Part shown: one piece after another, positions 8,258 to 16,803 of the stretch
Layout of the letters: each line of letters begins with the position of its first letter
How positions within the stretch are numbered: position 1 is the stretch's first letter
DNA from: Streptomyces sp. NBC_01498
Lineage (GTDB): Bacteria > Actinomycetota > Actinomycetes > Streptomycetales > Streptomycetaceae
Length of the DNA: 64,000 nt
Direction of reading: 5' to 3'
NCBI RefSeq assembly: GCF_036327775.1
Contig: NZ_CP109598.1
Location: 7,111,501-7,175,500, forward strand
Translations under genes and position numbers: made by a program
The notes under the pieces: generated by a model
Seen by the model: the letters and a program-made list of their open reading frames with translations, nothing else
What the model was told of the DNA's origin: nothing
Database searches by the model: none

Positions 8258-10053
8258 TGTCCGAGACCACGCGACGTCCCCCCGGGACGCCGCCCGCCAC
8301 CGAAGCCACCCCGCCGGCCACCGGCGCCGTGCCCCCGCCCCGCCCGGCGACCGGCCCACACGCGACCGGCACGGAGCCCGGGGCGGAGACCGGAGCTTCC
8401 GCGACCGTGGCCCACGGGACCGGGACCCCGGCGCCCGCGCCGCGCCCCCCGCTCGGCCACGAGGTCCGGATCCTGCGGCGGCTGACCGTCCAGGGCTGGT
8501 TCCTGCTGGCCGTCGCCGCCCTGTGCACGATGACGCTGTTCGCCGGGGGAGTGGCGGCCGTCATGCTCGCCCGTACCACGGACACCGGTGACCATCTGAT
8601 CGACGAGGTCTCCCCGGCCCGCACCCAGGCGTTCCGGCTCCAGGCCGCGCTCCTGGACCAGGAGACGGGCGTCCGCGGCTATCTCCTCACCAGGGACGAG
8701 GACGCGCTGGAGCCGTACCGGCGCGGTGTCGCCGACGAGACCGCCGCCCGCGCACGGCTCGTCGAACTCATCGACGGGCTCGACCGGCCGGAGGCCGACC
8801 TGCGGGACGTCGACGACGCGGCGGGCCGGTGGCGCACCGAGTTCGCCACCCCGGCCCTGGAGGGCAGGCCCGGCGACGACCCCGCCTCGCTGGCCGAGGC
8901 GAAGCGCGCCTTCGACCGGGTGCGGGCGGCGCTCGCCGCCCAGCAGGACCATCTCACCGAGGAACAGCGCAAGGCACGGGCCGCCTTCTCCGACGCCCGC
9001 ACCGACCGCGACCAGGCACTGACCGCCGCCCTGGGGGCGTTCCTGCTGATCGGCGTGGCGATGACCGTGCTCGTGCACTTCACCGTCGTACGGCCGCTGG
9101 CGACCGTCCGTACGGCGTCCCGGCGGGTCGCGGGAGGCGACTTCGACCACGCGATCCCCGCGCACGGGCCGGCCGACCTGCGAACCCTCGCGGAGGCCGT
9201 GGAGGCCATGCGGCTGCGGGTGGTCAGCGAACTCGTCACCGCCCGCGCCAACGAGGACGAACTCGCCCGCCAGGCGGCCGACCTGGACGCGGGCGCGGTG
9301 GAACTGCGGCGGTCCAACGCGGAGCTGGAGCAGTTCGCGTACGTCGCCTCCCACGACCTCCAGGAGCCGCTGCGCAAGGTCGCCTCCTTCTGCCAGCTGC
9401 TGGAGAAGCGGTACGGCAACCAGCTCGACGACCGTGCCACGCAGTACATCGGCTTCGCGGTCGACGGCGCCAAGCGCATGCAGGTCCTGATCAACGACCT
9501 GCTCACCTTCTCCCGCGTCGGCCGGGTCCAGGACGCCCAGGAACCGGTCGCCCTCGACGCGGCGCTGGACCGCGCCGTCCGGAACCTCTCGGTCGCCGTC
9601 GAGGAGACGGGGGCCGTCATCGAGCGCCCGGCGGAGCTGCCCGAGGTCGTGGGCGATCCGACGCTGCTGACGATGCTCTGGCAGAACCTCATCGGCAACG
9701 CCGTCAAGTTCCGCCACCCCGACCGGGTCCCGCACATCACCGTCACGGTGGACCGCGAGGCGGACGCGGACCTCTGGACGTTCGGCGTCACCGACAACGG
9801 GATCGGCATCGCCGAGGAGTTCGCCGAGAAGGTGTTCATCATCTTCCAGCGGCTGCACGCCAAGGACACGTACGCCGGGACGGGCATCGGTCTGTCACTC
9901 TGCAAGAAGGTCGTCGAGCACAGCGGCGGCGGCATCTGGATCGACACGGACCACACCGACGGCACCCGTATCGCCTTCACCCTCCCGGTCCGGCCGGATG
10001 CCGCCGCCCCGTCGGTCCCGGCGGCCACCACCACCGAAGGAAGCACCGTATGA
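8257..10053 (+). CDS. Membrane sensor histidine kinase (CHASE3-HAMP-HisKA-HATPase)
   Basis: A 598-residue kinase, phytochrome-type HisKA subclass. The first 70 residues are Pro/Ala/Thr-rich and probably disordered. A first membrane helix (WFLLAVAALCTMTLFAGGVA) precedes a CHASE3 extracellular helical sensor domain carrying the signature QTGVRGYLLT-like LDQETGVRGYLLTRDE. A second helix (LGAFLLIGVAMTVLVHFTVV) and HAMP follow. The phospho-accepting histidine is in YVASHDLQEPLRK. ATP-binding boxes are NLIGNAVKFRH, DNGIGI and GTGIGLSLCKKVVE. It overlaps the phosphatase gene by one base and the receiver gene by four, so the three products are translationally coupled and presumably act together. Confidence 0.94.
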   Translation: MSETTRRPPGTPPATEATPPATGAVPPPRPATGPHATGTEPGAETGASATVAHGTGTPAPAPRPPLGHEVRILRRLTVQGWFLLAVAALCTMTLFAGGVAAVMLARTTDTGDHLIDEVSPARTQAFRLQAALLDQETGVRGYLLTRDEDALEPYRRGVADETAARARLVELIDGLDRPEADLRDVDDAAGRWRTEFATPALEGRPGDDPASLAEAKRAFDRVRAALAAQQDHLTEEQRKARAAFSDARTDRDQALTAALGAFLLIGVAMTVLVHFTVVRPLATVRTASRRVAGGDFDHAIPAHGPADLRTLAEAVEAMRLRVVSELVTARANEDELARQAADLDAGAVELRRSNAELEQFAYVASHDLQEPLRKVASFCQLLEKRYGNQLDDRATQYIGFAVDGAKRMQVLINDLLTFSRVGRVQDAQEPVALDAALDRAVRNLSVAVEETGAVIERPAELPEVVGDPTLLTMLWQNLIGNAVKFRHPDRVPHITVTVDREADADLWTFGVTDNGIGIAEEFAEKVFIIFQRLHAKDTYAGTGIGLSLCKKVVEHSGGGIWIDTDHTDGTRIAFTLPVRPDAAAPSVPAATTTEGSTV

Positions 10054-10499
10054 GCATTTCTCCCCAGCCCCAGCCCGTCGAGGTACTCCTGGTCGAGGAC
10101 GACGCGGGCGACGAACTCATGACCCGTGAGGCGTTCGAGGACAACAGGATCGGCAACACGCTGCACGTCGTACGGGACGGGCTGGAGGCGCTGGACTTCC
10201 TCTACCAGCGCGGGGACCACACCGAGGCACCGCGCCCCGATCTGATCCTGCTCGATCTCAACCTGCCCAAGTACGACGGCCGCCAGGTGCTGGAACAGGT
10301 CAAGTCCGACCCCGACCTCAGCCACATCCCGGTGGTCGTCCTCACCACGTCGGCGGCCGAGGAGGACATCCTCCGCAGCTACAAGCTGCACGCCAACGCG
10401 TATGTGACCAAGCCCGTCGACCTGGACCAGTTCATCCGGGCGATCCGGCAGATCGACGACTTCTTCGTCACGGTGGTCAAGCTGCCCCGGATGTTCTGA
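10050..10499 (+). CDS. Single-domain response regulator, Rcp1-like
   Basis: A stand-alone receiver of 149 residues. Visible are LLVEDDAGDELM (acidic pair), LILLDLNLPKYDG (phospho-acceptor aspartate), VLTTS and the lysine in YVTKPVDLDQF. This subtype usually partners phytochrome-like kinases such as the one encoded immediately upstream, with which it overlaps by ATGA. It has no output domain, so it probably acts as a phosphate shuttle or sink, or by protein contact, for example tuning flow to the receiver-phosphatase at the head of the operon. Confidence 0.94.
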   Translation: MSISPQPQPVEVLLVEDDAGDELMTREAFEDNRIGNTLHVVRDGLEALDFLYQRGDHTEAPRPDLILLDLNLPKYDGRQVLEQVKSDPDLSHIPVVVLTTSAAEEDILRSYKLHANAYVTKPVDLDQFIRAIRQIDDFFVTVVKLPRMF

Positions 10500-10532
10500 G
10501 ACGGGCGTGGCGCGCTGTTAAACTGCACGGCA

Positions 10533-10560
10533 GAGACTGTTGTCATATGGAAACTGTCTC
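10533..10560. promoter_or_regulatory. 28-bp imperfect palindrome at the 3' side of the MarR gene
   Basis: The sequence is centred on CATATG (10544-10549), with 11 of 14 positions symmetric: arms GAGAC...GTCTC and inner GTT...AAC. It looks like a MarR-class operator but lies 66 bases beyond the stop of the MarR gene and just after the receiver gene, not in front of a gene I can support. Confidence 0.45.
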
Positions 10561-10626
10561 CGCCGGGACGGCACTCCGATCCCCGCACCGTCCACCACCT
10601 GTCAGCGGGAATGGAGCGCGATGACG

Positions 10627-11142
10627 TCAGGCGCTGTCCGCCGCGGTGCCCCCGTCGTCGGCGGGGCGCGTCCGCGCCGCCTCGTCCAGCCGGGCGGCGG
10701 CCGCCGCGTGGAACGCGGTCAGCCCGTCCGTGAGGGCCGCCACCGCCGCCGGGTCCATGCCCTCCAGAACGGCGCTGACCTCGCGGGCGCGGATCGCCCG
10801 GTGCTCGTCCAGCACCTTGTGTCCGCGCGGGCTCAGCCGCAGCTCCACCTCACGGCGGCTGGCGGTGCTGGTACGCCGTTCCACCAGGCCCAGCGCCTCC
10901 ATCCGGTCGCACAGCCGGCTCACCGACGGAGGGCGGGAGCCGAGCGCCTTGCCCAGCGAGCGCAGATTCGTCCCGTCGTACCTCTCCAGCACGAGCAGGG
11001 CCCGGAGCTGCGAGGGCGACACCGTCCCGGACGGCGCCGCCTCCTGGCCGCGCCCCCACAACACCTCAAGCAGTTCCGAGGCGGCGCGAGCGGCCTCGGC
11101 CATCTTCTCGCGAGAAGGCGGCTGACCGGTGAGGGGGGACAT
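10627..11142 (-). CDS. MarR-family transcriptional regulator
   Basis: A 171-residue winged-helix regulator. The winged-helix core covers about residues 45-120 (LRALLVLERYDGTNLRSLGK, SVSRLCDRMEALGLVERR, wing SRREVELRLSPRGHK), and flanking helices form the dimer interface. It is transcribed away from the degenerate SpoIIE phosphatase gene with which it shares a 116-base intergenic region. No obvious effector gene follows it; the operator-like palindrome at 10533-10560 sits past its 3' end. Start at ATG 11142. Confidence 0.9.
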   Translation of the reverse strand: MSPLTGQPPSREKMAEAARAASELLEVLWGRGQEAAPSGTVSPSQLRALLVLERYDGTNLRSLGKALGSRPPSVSRLCDRMEALGLVERRTSTASRREVELRLSPRGHKVLDEHRAIRAREVSAVLEGMDPAAVAALTDGLTAFHAAAAARLDEAARTRPADDGGTAADSA

Positions 11143-11258
11143 CCGTCCACTGTGTCACCCGACGGCGCCCCCTGTCAGCTCTGCCCCACCTCCGGAGCCG
11201 CAATCGGCGCCGCCCGCGAGCCGAATCCCGTCCGCCCACCAAGAATGTCTGAGAGACC

Positions 11259-12494
11259 GTGACGCATAGCGACGATGTACTCGGAAGATCCGTGCGGGCA
11301 GCCGCGCCGCACGCACTCGTGGACAAGGTCCGCGACGCGCTGGCCGTCTCCCACGGCGCGACCCGCGTCCAGCTGTTCCTCGCGGACTACGGTTTCACGG
11401 TTCTCACCCCGTACGATCCGCTGCCGGGCAAGGAACAGCCGCTCTCGCTCTACAACAGCCCCGAGGGACGCGCGTTCGGCAGCCAGGAACCGCGTGAGCA
11501 GCAGGTGCGGCACGGCGACGCCGTCGATCACCACCTTCCGGTGACCGTACGCGGCGAACGCACCGGCATCCTCTCCGTCCGGCTGCCCTCCGACCGGTCC
11601 ACCCCCGAGGCCGTGGACGAGCTGGCCCATGTCGCCGATCTGCTGGGCCACGAGATCCTGGTCGCCGAACGGGACACCGACGCCTACCAGCGGGCCCGCC
11701 GGGTCAGCCGGCTCACCCTCGCCGCCGAGATGCAGTGGCAACTGCTCCCGGCGCGCGCGTGCAGCGCCGAGGAGTTCTCCATCGGCGCCCAGCTGGAGCC
11801 GGCCTACGCCATCCACGGGGACAACTTCGACTGGGCGGCGGACGCGGACGAGCTGACCGTCGCCGTCACCAACGGCATGGGCGAGGGCATCCAGGCGTCC
11901 CTGCTCAGCAATCTCGCCGTCAACGCCCTGCGCAACGCGCGTCGCTCCGGACTCGACATCGCCGGCCAGGCCGCCCTCGCCGACCAGGCGATCTACGAGC
12001 AGCACCGGGGCGCGTCGCACGTGTCAACGCTGCTGATGCGCTTCGAGCTGGCGACCGGCCGCGTGGAGGTCGTGGACGCGGGCTCGCCCCAGCTGTGGCG
12101 CCGCCGCGGCCGGACGGTCGAGCGGGTCCCCCTCGAAGCCCAGCTGCCGCTCGGCATGTTCGAGGAGTCCCACTACGAGGCCCAGGAGTTCCACGTCCTG
12201 CCCGGCGACCGGCTGCTCATGGTGAGCGACGGCGTGTACGACGCGCTCTCGCCGGACGGTGAGCCGTACGGCGAACGGGCGCTGGCCCGCGCGATCAACT
12301 CCACCAGCCTGCTGCCCGCCGCGACGGTGCCGCGCGCCCTGCTGCGCACCCTGGCCGAGTTCCGCAAGGCCGACCCGCCGGACGACGCGCTCGCGCTGTG
12401 CCTCGACTGGACCGGCCGGGCCGAGCCCGAACTCCGCGCCGAATCACTGGTTCCCGAGCCGCCCGCCGAGGAACCGGCGCCGGAACAGGACTGA
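11259..12494 (+). CDS. SpoIIE-like PP2C domain protein with degenerate metal-site motifs
   Basis: 411 residues: an N-terminal region of about 165 residues resembling a small-ligand (GAF-like) fold, then a SpoIIE-type phosphatase fold. The usual GGDxYD becomes HGDNFDW, and the usual GDVxGHG becomes VTNGMGEG, losing the canonical metal-binding aspartate. Later motifs are better kept (LLMVSDGVYDALS, PDDALALCL). It may be a weak or dead phosphatase, or bind metal differently. The acidic C-terminal tail is disordered. It converges with the sigma-factor gene behind a shared terminator, a setting that suggests a role in stress-sigma control; that link is inference. The GTG at 11259 is the chosen start. 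Confidence 0.85.
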   Translation: MTHSDDVLGRSVRAAAPHALVDKVRDALAVSHGATRVQLFLADYGFTVLTPYDPLPGKEQPLSLYNSPEGRAFGSQEPREQQVRHGDAVDHHLPVTVRGERTGILSVRLPSDRSTPEAVDELAHVADLLGHEILVAERDTDAYQRARRVSRLTLAAEMQWQLLPARACSAEEFSIGAQLEPAYAIHGDNFDWAADADELTVAVTNGMGEGIQASLLSNLAVNALRNARRSGLDIAGQAALADQAIYEQHRGASHVSTLLMRFELATGRVEVVDAGSPQLWRRRGRTVERVPLEAQLPLGMFEESHYEAQEFHVLPGDRLLMVSDGVYDALSPDGEPYGERALARAINSTSLLPAATVPRALLRTLAEFRKADPPDDALALCLDWTGRAEPELRAESLVPEPPAEEPAPEQD

Positions 12495-12513
12495 CACCCG
12501 GCGCCGGCACGGC

Positions 12514-12551
12514 GAAGGGGTGCGGGCGCCGTCCGGCACCCGCACCCCTTC
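12514..12551. terminator. Bidirectional terminator between phosphatase-like and sigma genes
   Basis: GAAGGGGTGCGGG (12514-12526) pairs perfectly with CCCGCACCCCTTC (12539-12551). It lies between two convergent genes and can serve both. Confidence 0.75.
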
Positions 12552-12586
12552 CGTCTCCGCGCCGCCCGGCCGGGCGGCGCCCGCTG

Positions 12587-13477
12587 TCACTCCTCGGTGA
12601 GCATGCCCGTCCGCAGGGTGGTCAGGATGCGGGAGAGCAGCCGGGACACATGCATCTGCGACACGCCCAGCTCGGCGCCGATCTCGGACTGCGTCATCTC
12701 GCGCCCGAACCGCATCTCGACGATCCCGCGCTCGCGCTCGTCCAGCCGCTCCAGCAGCGGGGCCAGCGCGTGGAAGTCCTCGATCAGCTCCATGGCCGGA
12801 TCGCACGCGCCCAGCGTGTCGGCGAAGGCCCGGCCGCCGCTGTCCGGCCCGTCGTCGGAGTCGCCCGGCAGATCGAGCGAACCGGCGGTGTAGCCGTTGG
12901 CCGCGACCCGTCCGTCGATGACCTCGGCCTCGGTCAGCCCCAGCCGCCCGGCGACCTCGGCGACGGTGGGCCGGCGGCCGAGCCGCTCGGTCAGCTCGTC
13001 CTGCGCCCTGGTCAGGTCCGTGCGCAACTCCTGGAGCCTGCGCGGCACATGGACGGCCCAGGTGGTGTCACGGAAGAACCGCTTGATCTCGCCGTGGATG
13101 TACGGCACCGCGAAGGAGCTGAACTCCACCTCGCGGGAGAGGTCGAACCGGTCGATGGCCTTGATCAGACCGATCGTGCCGACCTGGAGCACGTCCTCCA
13201 TGTCGCCGTTGCCGAGATTGCGGAAACGCCGCGCCGCGAATCTCACCAGCGACTGGTTCATCTCGATCAGTGTGTTGCGGGCGTACTGGTATTCGTGGGT
13301 GCCCTCTTCGAGCGTCCGGAGCCGCTCGAAGAAGAGCTTCGACAACTGTCGTGCGTCCTTGGGGGACACCTTCCCGGTGTCCTCGATCCAGGGAAGCTCG
13401 CCGGACGGCGCGTCCGTGCGAGTGGTGGCCGCTCCGGTGCTCGGAGGGCCGGCGGGGGAATGCGTACTCATCGTCAC
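12587..13477 (-). CDS. RNA polymerase sigma factor, SigB/SigF/SigG group
   Basis: A 296-residue group 3 sigma factor of the stress and sporulation type found in many copies in Streptomyces. Region 2 is visible as NTLIEMNQSLVRFAARRF...DVLQVGTIGLIKAIDRF and YIHGEIKRFFRDTTWAVHVP; region 3 as LGRRPTVAEVAGRLGL; region 4 as LDERERGIVEMRFGREMTQS with the recognition helix SEIGAELGVSQMHVSRLL. Such factors are normally held by an RsbW-type anti-sigma kinase; an RsbW-like gene lies at 29307-29717 and phosphatases at 6950 and 11259, but none is adjacent. GTG at 13477 has GAGG seven bases upstream; ATG 13471 is an alternative. Confidence 0.94.
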   Translation of the reverse strand: MTMSTHSPAGPPSTGAATTRTDAPSGELPWIEDTGKVSPKDARQLSKLFFERLRTLEEGTHEYQYARNTLIEMNQSLVRFAARRFRNLGNGDMEDVLQVGTIGLIKAIDRFDLSREVEFSSFAVPYIHGEIKRFFRDTTWAVHVPRRLQELRTDLTRAQDELTERLGRRPTVAEVAGRLGLTEAEVIDGRVAANGYTAGSLDLPGDSDDGPDSGGRAFADTLGACDPAMELIEDFHALAPLLERLDERERGIVEMRFGREMTQSEIGAELGVSQMHVSRLLSRILTTLRTGMLTEE

Positions 13478-13497
13478 TTCATCGCCTCTGTTGGTGT

Positions 13498-13531
13498 GGG
13501 CCCTCCGCCGCGTCGCCGCTGCGGAGGGCCC
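13498..13531 (-). other. Hairpin in the sigma-factor 5' leader
   Basis: An 11-bp perfect stem (GGGCCCTCCGC / GCGGAGGGCCC) with a 12-base loop, 21 bases ahead of the sigma gene start. In the untranslated leader it could affect translation or mRNA stability. Confidence 0.45.
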
Positions 13532-13661
13532 GTCCGGTCCTACGGTGGACTAATAGTTGCCGCCTGGCAAGTGTTGCCCCCGAACCGGCCCTTCTAACGG
13601 CAGGCCCCGGACGAAGATCGCGGGAGAGGTCCTAGCATGTCCGCGGAAGGCTTGGTGACTC

Positions 13662-14810
13662 GTGGTACTCAAAACATTCGGCTGGGCGTTCGGGTTCACC
13701 GTGCTCGGCCTCGCCGTGGCCGTGCTCTACGACGGATGGGCCGCACTCGGGATCGTGGCGATCCTGACCGTGCTGGAGGTCTCGCTGTCCTTCGACAACG
13801 CGGTGATCAACGCCGGGATCCTGAAGAAGATGAGCGCCTTCTGGCAGAAGATCTTCCTCACGATCGGTGTCCTCATCGCCGTGTTCGGCATGAGACTCGC
13901 GTTCCCCGTCGTCATCGTCGCGGTCACCGCGAAACTCAGCCCCGTCAGCGCGGTTCGCCTCGCGGTCGACGACAAGGACCGCTACCAGCAGCTCGTGACC
14001 GACGCCCACCCGTCGATCGCCGCCTTCGGCGGCATGTTCCTGCTGATGATCTTCCTCAACTTCCTCTTCGAGGACCGCGAGATCACCTGGCTGAGCTGGA
14101 TCGAACGCCCGCTGGCCAGGCTCGGACGCGTCGACTCGCTGTCCGTCTGCCTGTCGCTGATCGTGCTGCTGATCGCCTCCATGACGGTCGCCACCCACGC
14201 CCATCAGCACGGCGGGGCGCACGCGGACAAGGCGCAGACCGTCCTCACCTCCGGGCTCGCCGGCCTTGTCACGTATCTGATCGTCGGCGGGCTCTCCAGC
14301 TTCTTCGAGAACAGGATCGCCGACGAGGAGGAGGCCCAGGAGGACGCCCGGAAGGACATCCCGGCGCCGTCCGGCGGGGACGGGAAGCCCCGGGACGGGA
14401 GGGGCGGACCGTCGTTCGCCGCCCTGACCGGCCGGGCCGCGTTCTTCATGTTCCTCTACCTGGAGGTCATCGACGCGTCCTTCTCCTTCGACGGGGTGAT
14501 CGGCGCCTTCGCCATCACCAACGACATCGTGCTCATGGCGCTCGGTCTCGGAATCGGCGCGCTGTACGTCCGGTCGCTCACCGTCTATCTCGTCCGCCAG
14601 GGCACCCTCGACGACTACGTCTATCTGGAGCACGGCGCGCACTACGCGATCGGCGCGCTGGCGGTGATCCTGCTCGTCACCATCCAGTACCAGATCAGCG
14701 AGATCATCACCGGGCTCATCGGCGTCGTGCTGATCGCCGCCTCCTTCTGGTCGTCGGTGCGGCGCAACCGGCGGATCGCGGCGGGGCAGGGCGGGCGGGA
14801 CGCGCCGTGA
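13662..14810 (+). CDS. DUF475 / TerC-like integral membrane protein
   Basis: 382 residues with about nine membrane helices. The two family repeats carry the acidic signature seen in TerC relatives: EVSLSFDNAVINAGIL near residue 45 and EVIDASFSFDGVIGAF near residue 270. A cytoplasmic or periplasmic loop with His-rich HAHQHGGAHADKA near residue 185 could bind metal. TerC-like proteins are linked to metal export during membrane protein metalation and to tellurite resistance; which applies here is unknown. GTG at 13662 places the first helix at the N-terminus. Monocistronic, followed 44 bases later by the SDR gene on the same strand. Confidence 0.88.
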   Translation: MVLKTFGWAFGFTVLGLAVAVLYDGWAALGIVAILTVLEVSLSFDNAVINAGILKKMSAFWQKIFLTIGVLIAVFGMRLAFPVVIVAVTAKLSPVSAVRLAVDDKDRYQQLVTDAHPSIAAFGGMFLLMIFLNFLFEDREITWLSWIERPLARLGRVDSLSVCLSLIVLLIASMTVATHAHQHGGAHADKAQTVLTSGLAGLVTYLIVGGLSSFFENRIADEEEAQEDARKDIPAPSGGDGKPRDGRGGPSFAALTGRAAFFMFLYLEVIDASFSFDGVIGAFAITNDIVLMALGLGIGALYVRSLTVYLVRQGTLDDYVYLEHGAHYAIGALAVILLVTIQYQISEIITGLIGVVLIAASFWSSVRRNRRIAAGQGGRDAP

Positions 14811-14854
14811 CGGGAGAGGGTGGGAAGCACCACACCCGGCCGACGGAGGGCTCC

Positions 14855-16495
14855 ATGACGAACGGCGACCCGACGGCCCCTGAACCGGCGGCTCCCGGCC
14901 CGGCGGGGACCCCGGACCCGGCGCAGGCCCCCGTAGCGGCGACGCCCGGCGCGGCTGCCCTCGGCGGCCCGGCACCCGGTGACCCTGCCCCCGCCCTGCA
15001 CTGCCTGGTCACCGGCGCCAGCGGCTACATCGGGGGCCGGCTCGTCCCCGAACTGCTCGACGCCGGGCACCGGGTGCGCTGTCTCGCCCGTACGCCCGAG
15101 AAGCTGCGCGACCACACCTGGGCGGGGCGGGCCGAGGTCGTACGCGGCGACGTCACGGACGCCGCGTCGGTCGCCGACGCCATGCGGGGTGTCGACGTGG
15201 CCTACTACCTGGTCCACTCGCTCGGCACCGGCCCCGGCTTCGAGCGCACCGACGCCGACGCCGCCCGGATCTTCGCCGAACAGGCCCACGCGGCGGGCGT
15301 CCGCCGCGTCGTCTACCTCGGCGGCCTCACCCCGGCCGGCGTACCCGAGCGGGACCTCTCGCCCCATCTGCGCTCCCGCGCCGAGGTCGGGCACATCCTG
15401 CTCGGCTCACGCGTGCCCACCACCGTCCTGCGCGCCGCCGTCATCATCGGCTCCGGCTCGGCCTCCTTCGAGATGCTGCGCTATCTCACCGAACGCCTCC
15501 CGGTGATGGTCACCCCCAGCTGGGTACGCAGCCGGATCCAGCCCATCGCCGTACGCGACGTCCTGCGCTACCTGGTCGGCGGCGCGCGGATGCCCGACGA
15601 CGTCAGCCGCTCCTTCGACATCGGCGGCCCCGACGTCCTCACCTATCTGGAGATGATGCACACCTACGCGGCCGTCGCAGGGCTGCGGCACCGGCTGATC
15701 ATGCCCGTGCCGGTCCTCACCCCGACCCTGTCCAGCCACTGGATCGGCCTGGTGACCCCCGTACCCCGCTCGATCGCCCGGCCGCTCGCCGAGTCGCTGC
15801 GGCACGAGGTCGTCTGCCGCGAGCACGACATCGCGCGGTACGTCCCCGATCTGCCCGGCCGCCCCGTCGGCTTCGAGGCGGCCCTGACCCTGGCCCTCAA
15901 ACGGATCCAGGACGCCCAGGTCACCACCCGCTGGTCCTCCGCCTCCGTGCCCGGCGCGCCGAGCGACCCGCTGCCGACGGACCCCGACTGGGCGGGCGGC
16001 AGCCTCTACACCGACCTGCGCGAACTGACCGTCGACGCGAGCCCCGACGCGCTCTGGCGGGTCATCGAGGGGATCGGCGGCGACAACGGCTGGTACTCCT
16101 TCCCGCTGGCCTGGGCCGTACGGGGCTGGCTGGACCGGCTGGTGGGCGGGGTCGGGCTGCGCCGGGGACGCCGGGACGCCGCCCGGCTGCGGGTCGGCGA
16201 CTCGCTGGACTTCTGGCGCGTCGAGGAGATCGAGACGGGCCGGCTGCTGCGGCTGCGCGCCGAGATGCGGCTGCCGGGTCTGGCCTGGCTGGAGATGCGC
16301 GTCGAGCGGGACCAGCGGGGCCGTACCCACTACCGGCAGCGTGCCGTGTTCCACCCGCGCGGACTGCTGGGCCACGCCTACTGGTGGAGCGTCGCGCCGT
16401 TCCACTCCGGCGTCTTCGGCGGCATGGCGCGCAACATCGCGAAGGCGGCGGCCAAGGACGGGACGGTGCCCGTCCTCCACGGGGCGCGGCACTGA
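14855..16495 (+). CDS. SDR-type NAD(P)-binding protein fused to DUF2867
   Basis: 546 residues. A Pro/Ala-rich N-terminus is followed by an atypical short-chain dehydrogenase Rossmann domain beginning with VTGASGYIGGRLVPELL near residue 52, then RCLARTPEKL and YYLVHSLG. The C-terminal 170 residues are the DUF2867 domain (WYSFPLAWAVRGWLDRLVGG; LSFWR-like SLDFWRVEEIETGRLLRLRAEM). Proteins of this build are common in actinobacteria without a proven substrate; NmrA-like redox sensing or a nucleotide-sugar substrate are both possible. The ATG at 14855 has GGAGGG five bases upstream. Confidence 0.88.
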   Translation: MTNGDPTAPEPAAPGPAGTPDPAQAPVAATPGAAALGGPAPGDPAPALHCLVTGASGYIGGRLVPELLDAGHRVRCLARTPEKLRDHTWAGRAEVVRGDVTDAASVADAMRGVDVAYYLVHSLGTGPGFERTDADAARIFAEQAHAAGVRRVVYLGGLTPAGVPERDLSPHLRSRAEVGHILLGSRVPTTVLRAAVIIGSGSASFEMLRYLTERLPVMVTPSWVRSRIQPIAVRDVLRYLVGGARMPDDVSRSFDIGGPDVLTYLEMMHTYAAVAGLRHRLIMPVPVLTPTLSSHWIGLVTPVPRSIARPLAESLRHEVVCREHDIARYVPDLPGRPVGFEAALTLALKRIQDAQVTTRWSSASVPGAPSDPLPTDPDWAGGSLYTDLRELTVDASPDALWRVIEGIGGDNGWYSFPLAWAVRGWLDRLVGGVGLRRGRRDAARLRVGDSLDFWRVEEIETGRLLRLRAEMRLPGLAWLEMRVERDQRGRTHYRQRAVFHPRGLLGHAYWWSVAPFHSGVFGGMARNIAKAAAKDGTVPVLHGARH

Positions 16496-16599
16496 CGGCC
16501 GGCGGCACGCACGGCGGTGACTCCCGCGGGCGGCGCCCGGGACCGGCGGCGTCGCTGCCCGCGGTGCCGGAGGCCGCCCGTCCAGGATGCGGCCCGTCA

Positions 16600-16629
16600 T
16601 TGACCCCGTCCGGCCGCTGCGGCTACGTT
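16600..16629 (+). promoter_or_regulatory. Promoter of the first cysteine leader peptide
   Basis: -35 TTGACC (16600-16605), 18-base spacer, -10 TACGTT (16624-16629). Seven bases separate the -10 from the leader ATG, so the transcript should begin at or one base from the start codon (leaderless). Confidence 0.65.
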
Positions 16630-16636
16630 GCCGGGC

Positions 16637-16717
16637 ATGCAGCGATCCGCACACCTGACGCGCCGGGGTCACATCGACCTCCAGCGAGTGTGCTCCGCGG
16701 CGTGTCACCGGGGCTGA
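16637..16717 (+). CDS. Cysteine leader peptide upstream of ROK regulator
   Basis: A 26-codon frame that reads MQRSAHLTRRGHIDLQ and then RVCSAACHRG. The core xHLTxRxHIDLxRVxSAxC is the recurrent pattern of actinobacterial putative leader peptides that sit before sulfur-metabolism genes and are thought to sense cysteine through ribosome stalling. It has no ribosome site and starts at the predicted transcript 5' end. It ends 86 bases before the ROK regulator gene. Only the pattern is seen; attenuation here is inference. Confidence 0.8.
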   Translation: MQRSAHLTRRGHIDLQRVCSAACHRG

Positions 16718-16803
16718 GAGCCACGCGCCCACGCGGCCCGGAACGACCTCCCGACGGGACGGTCCCCGGAGTCGCCGCCGCCTCCCGGATCTGGAAGACA
16801 CCC

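Noticed and set aside
10621..11262. Plus-strand frame from ATG 10621 with a GGAG site, opposite MarR
   Set aside because: The protein reading is Arg/Gln/Gly-rich and antisense to a good MarR gene; only the operator-like site upstream is kept as a finding.
13632..14975. 447-codon minus-strand frame opposite DUF475
   Set aside because: Composition is Asp/Glu/Arg/His-rich with no fold; the plus strand has an unmistakable membrane protein.
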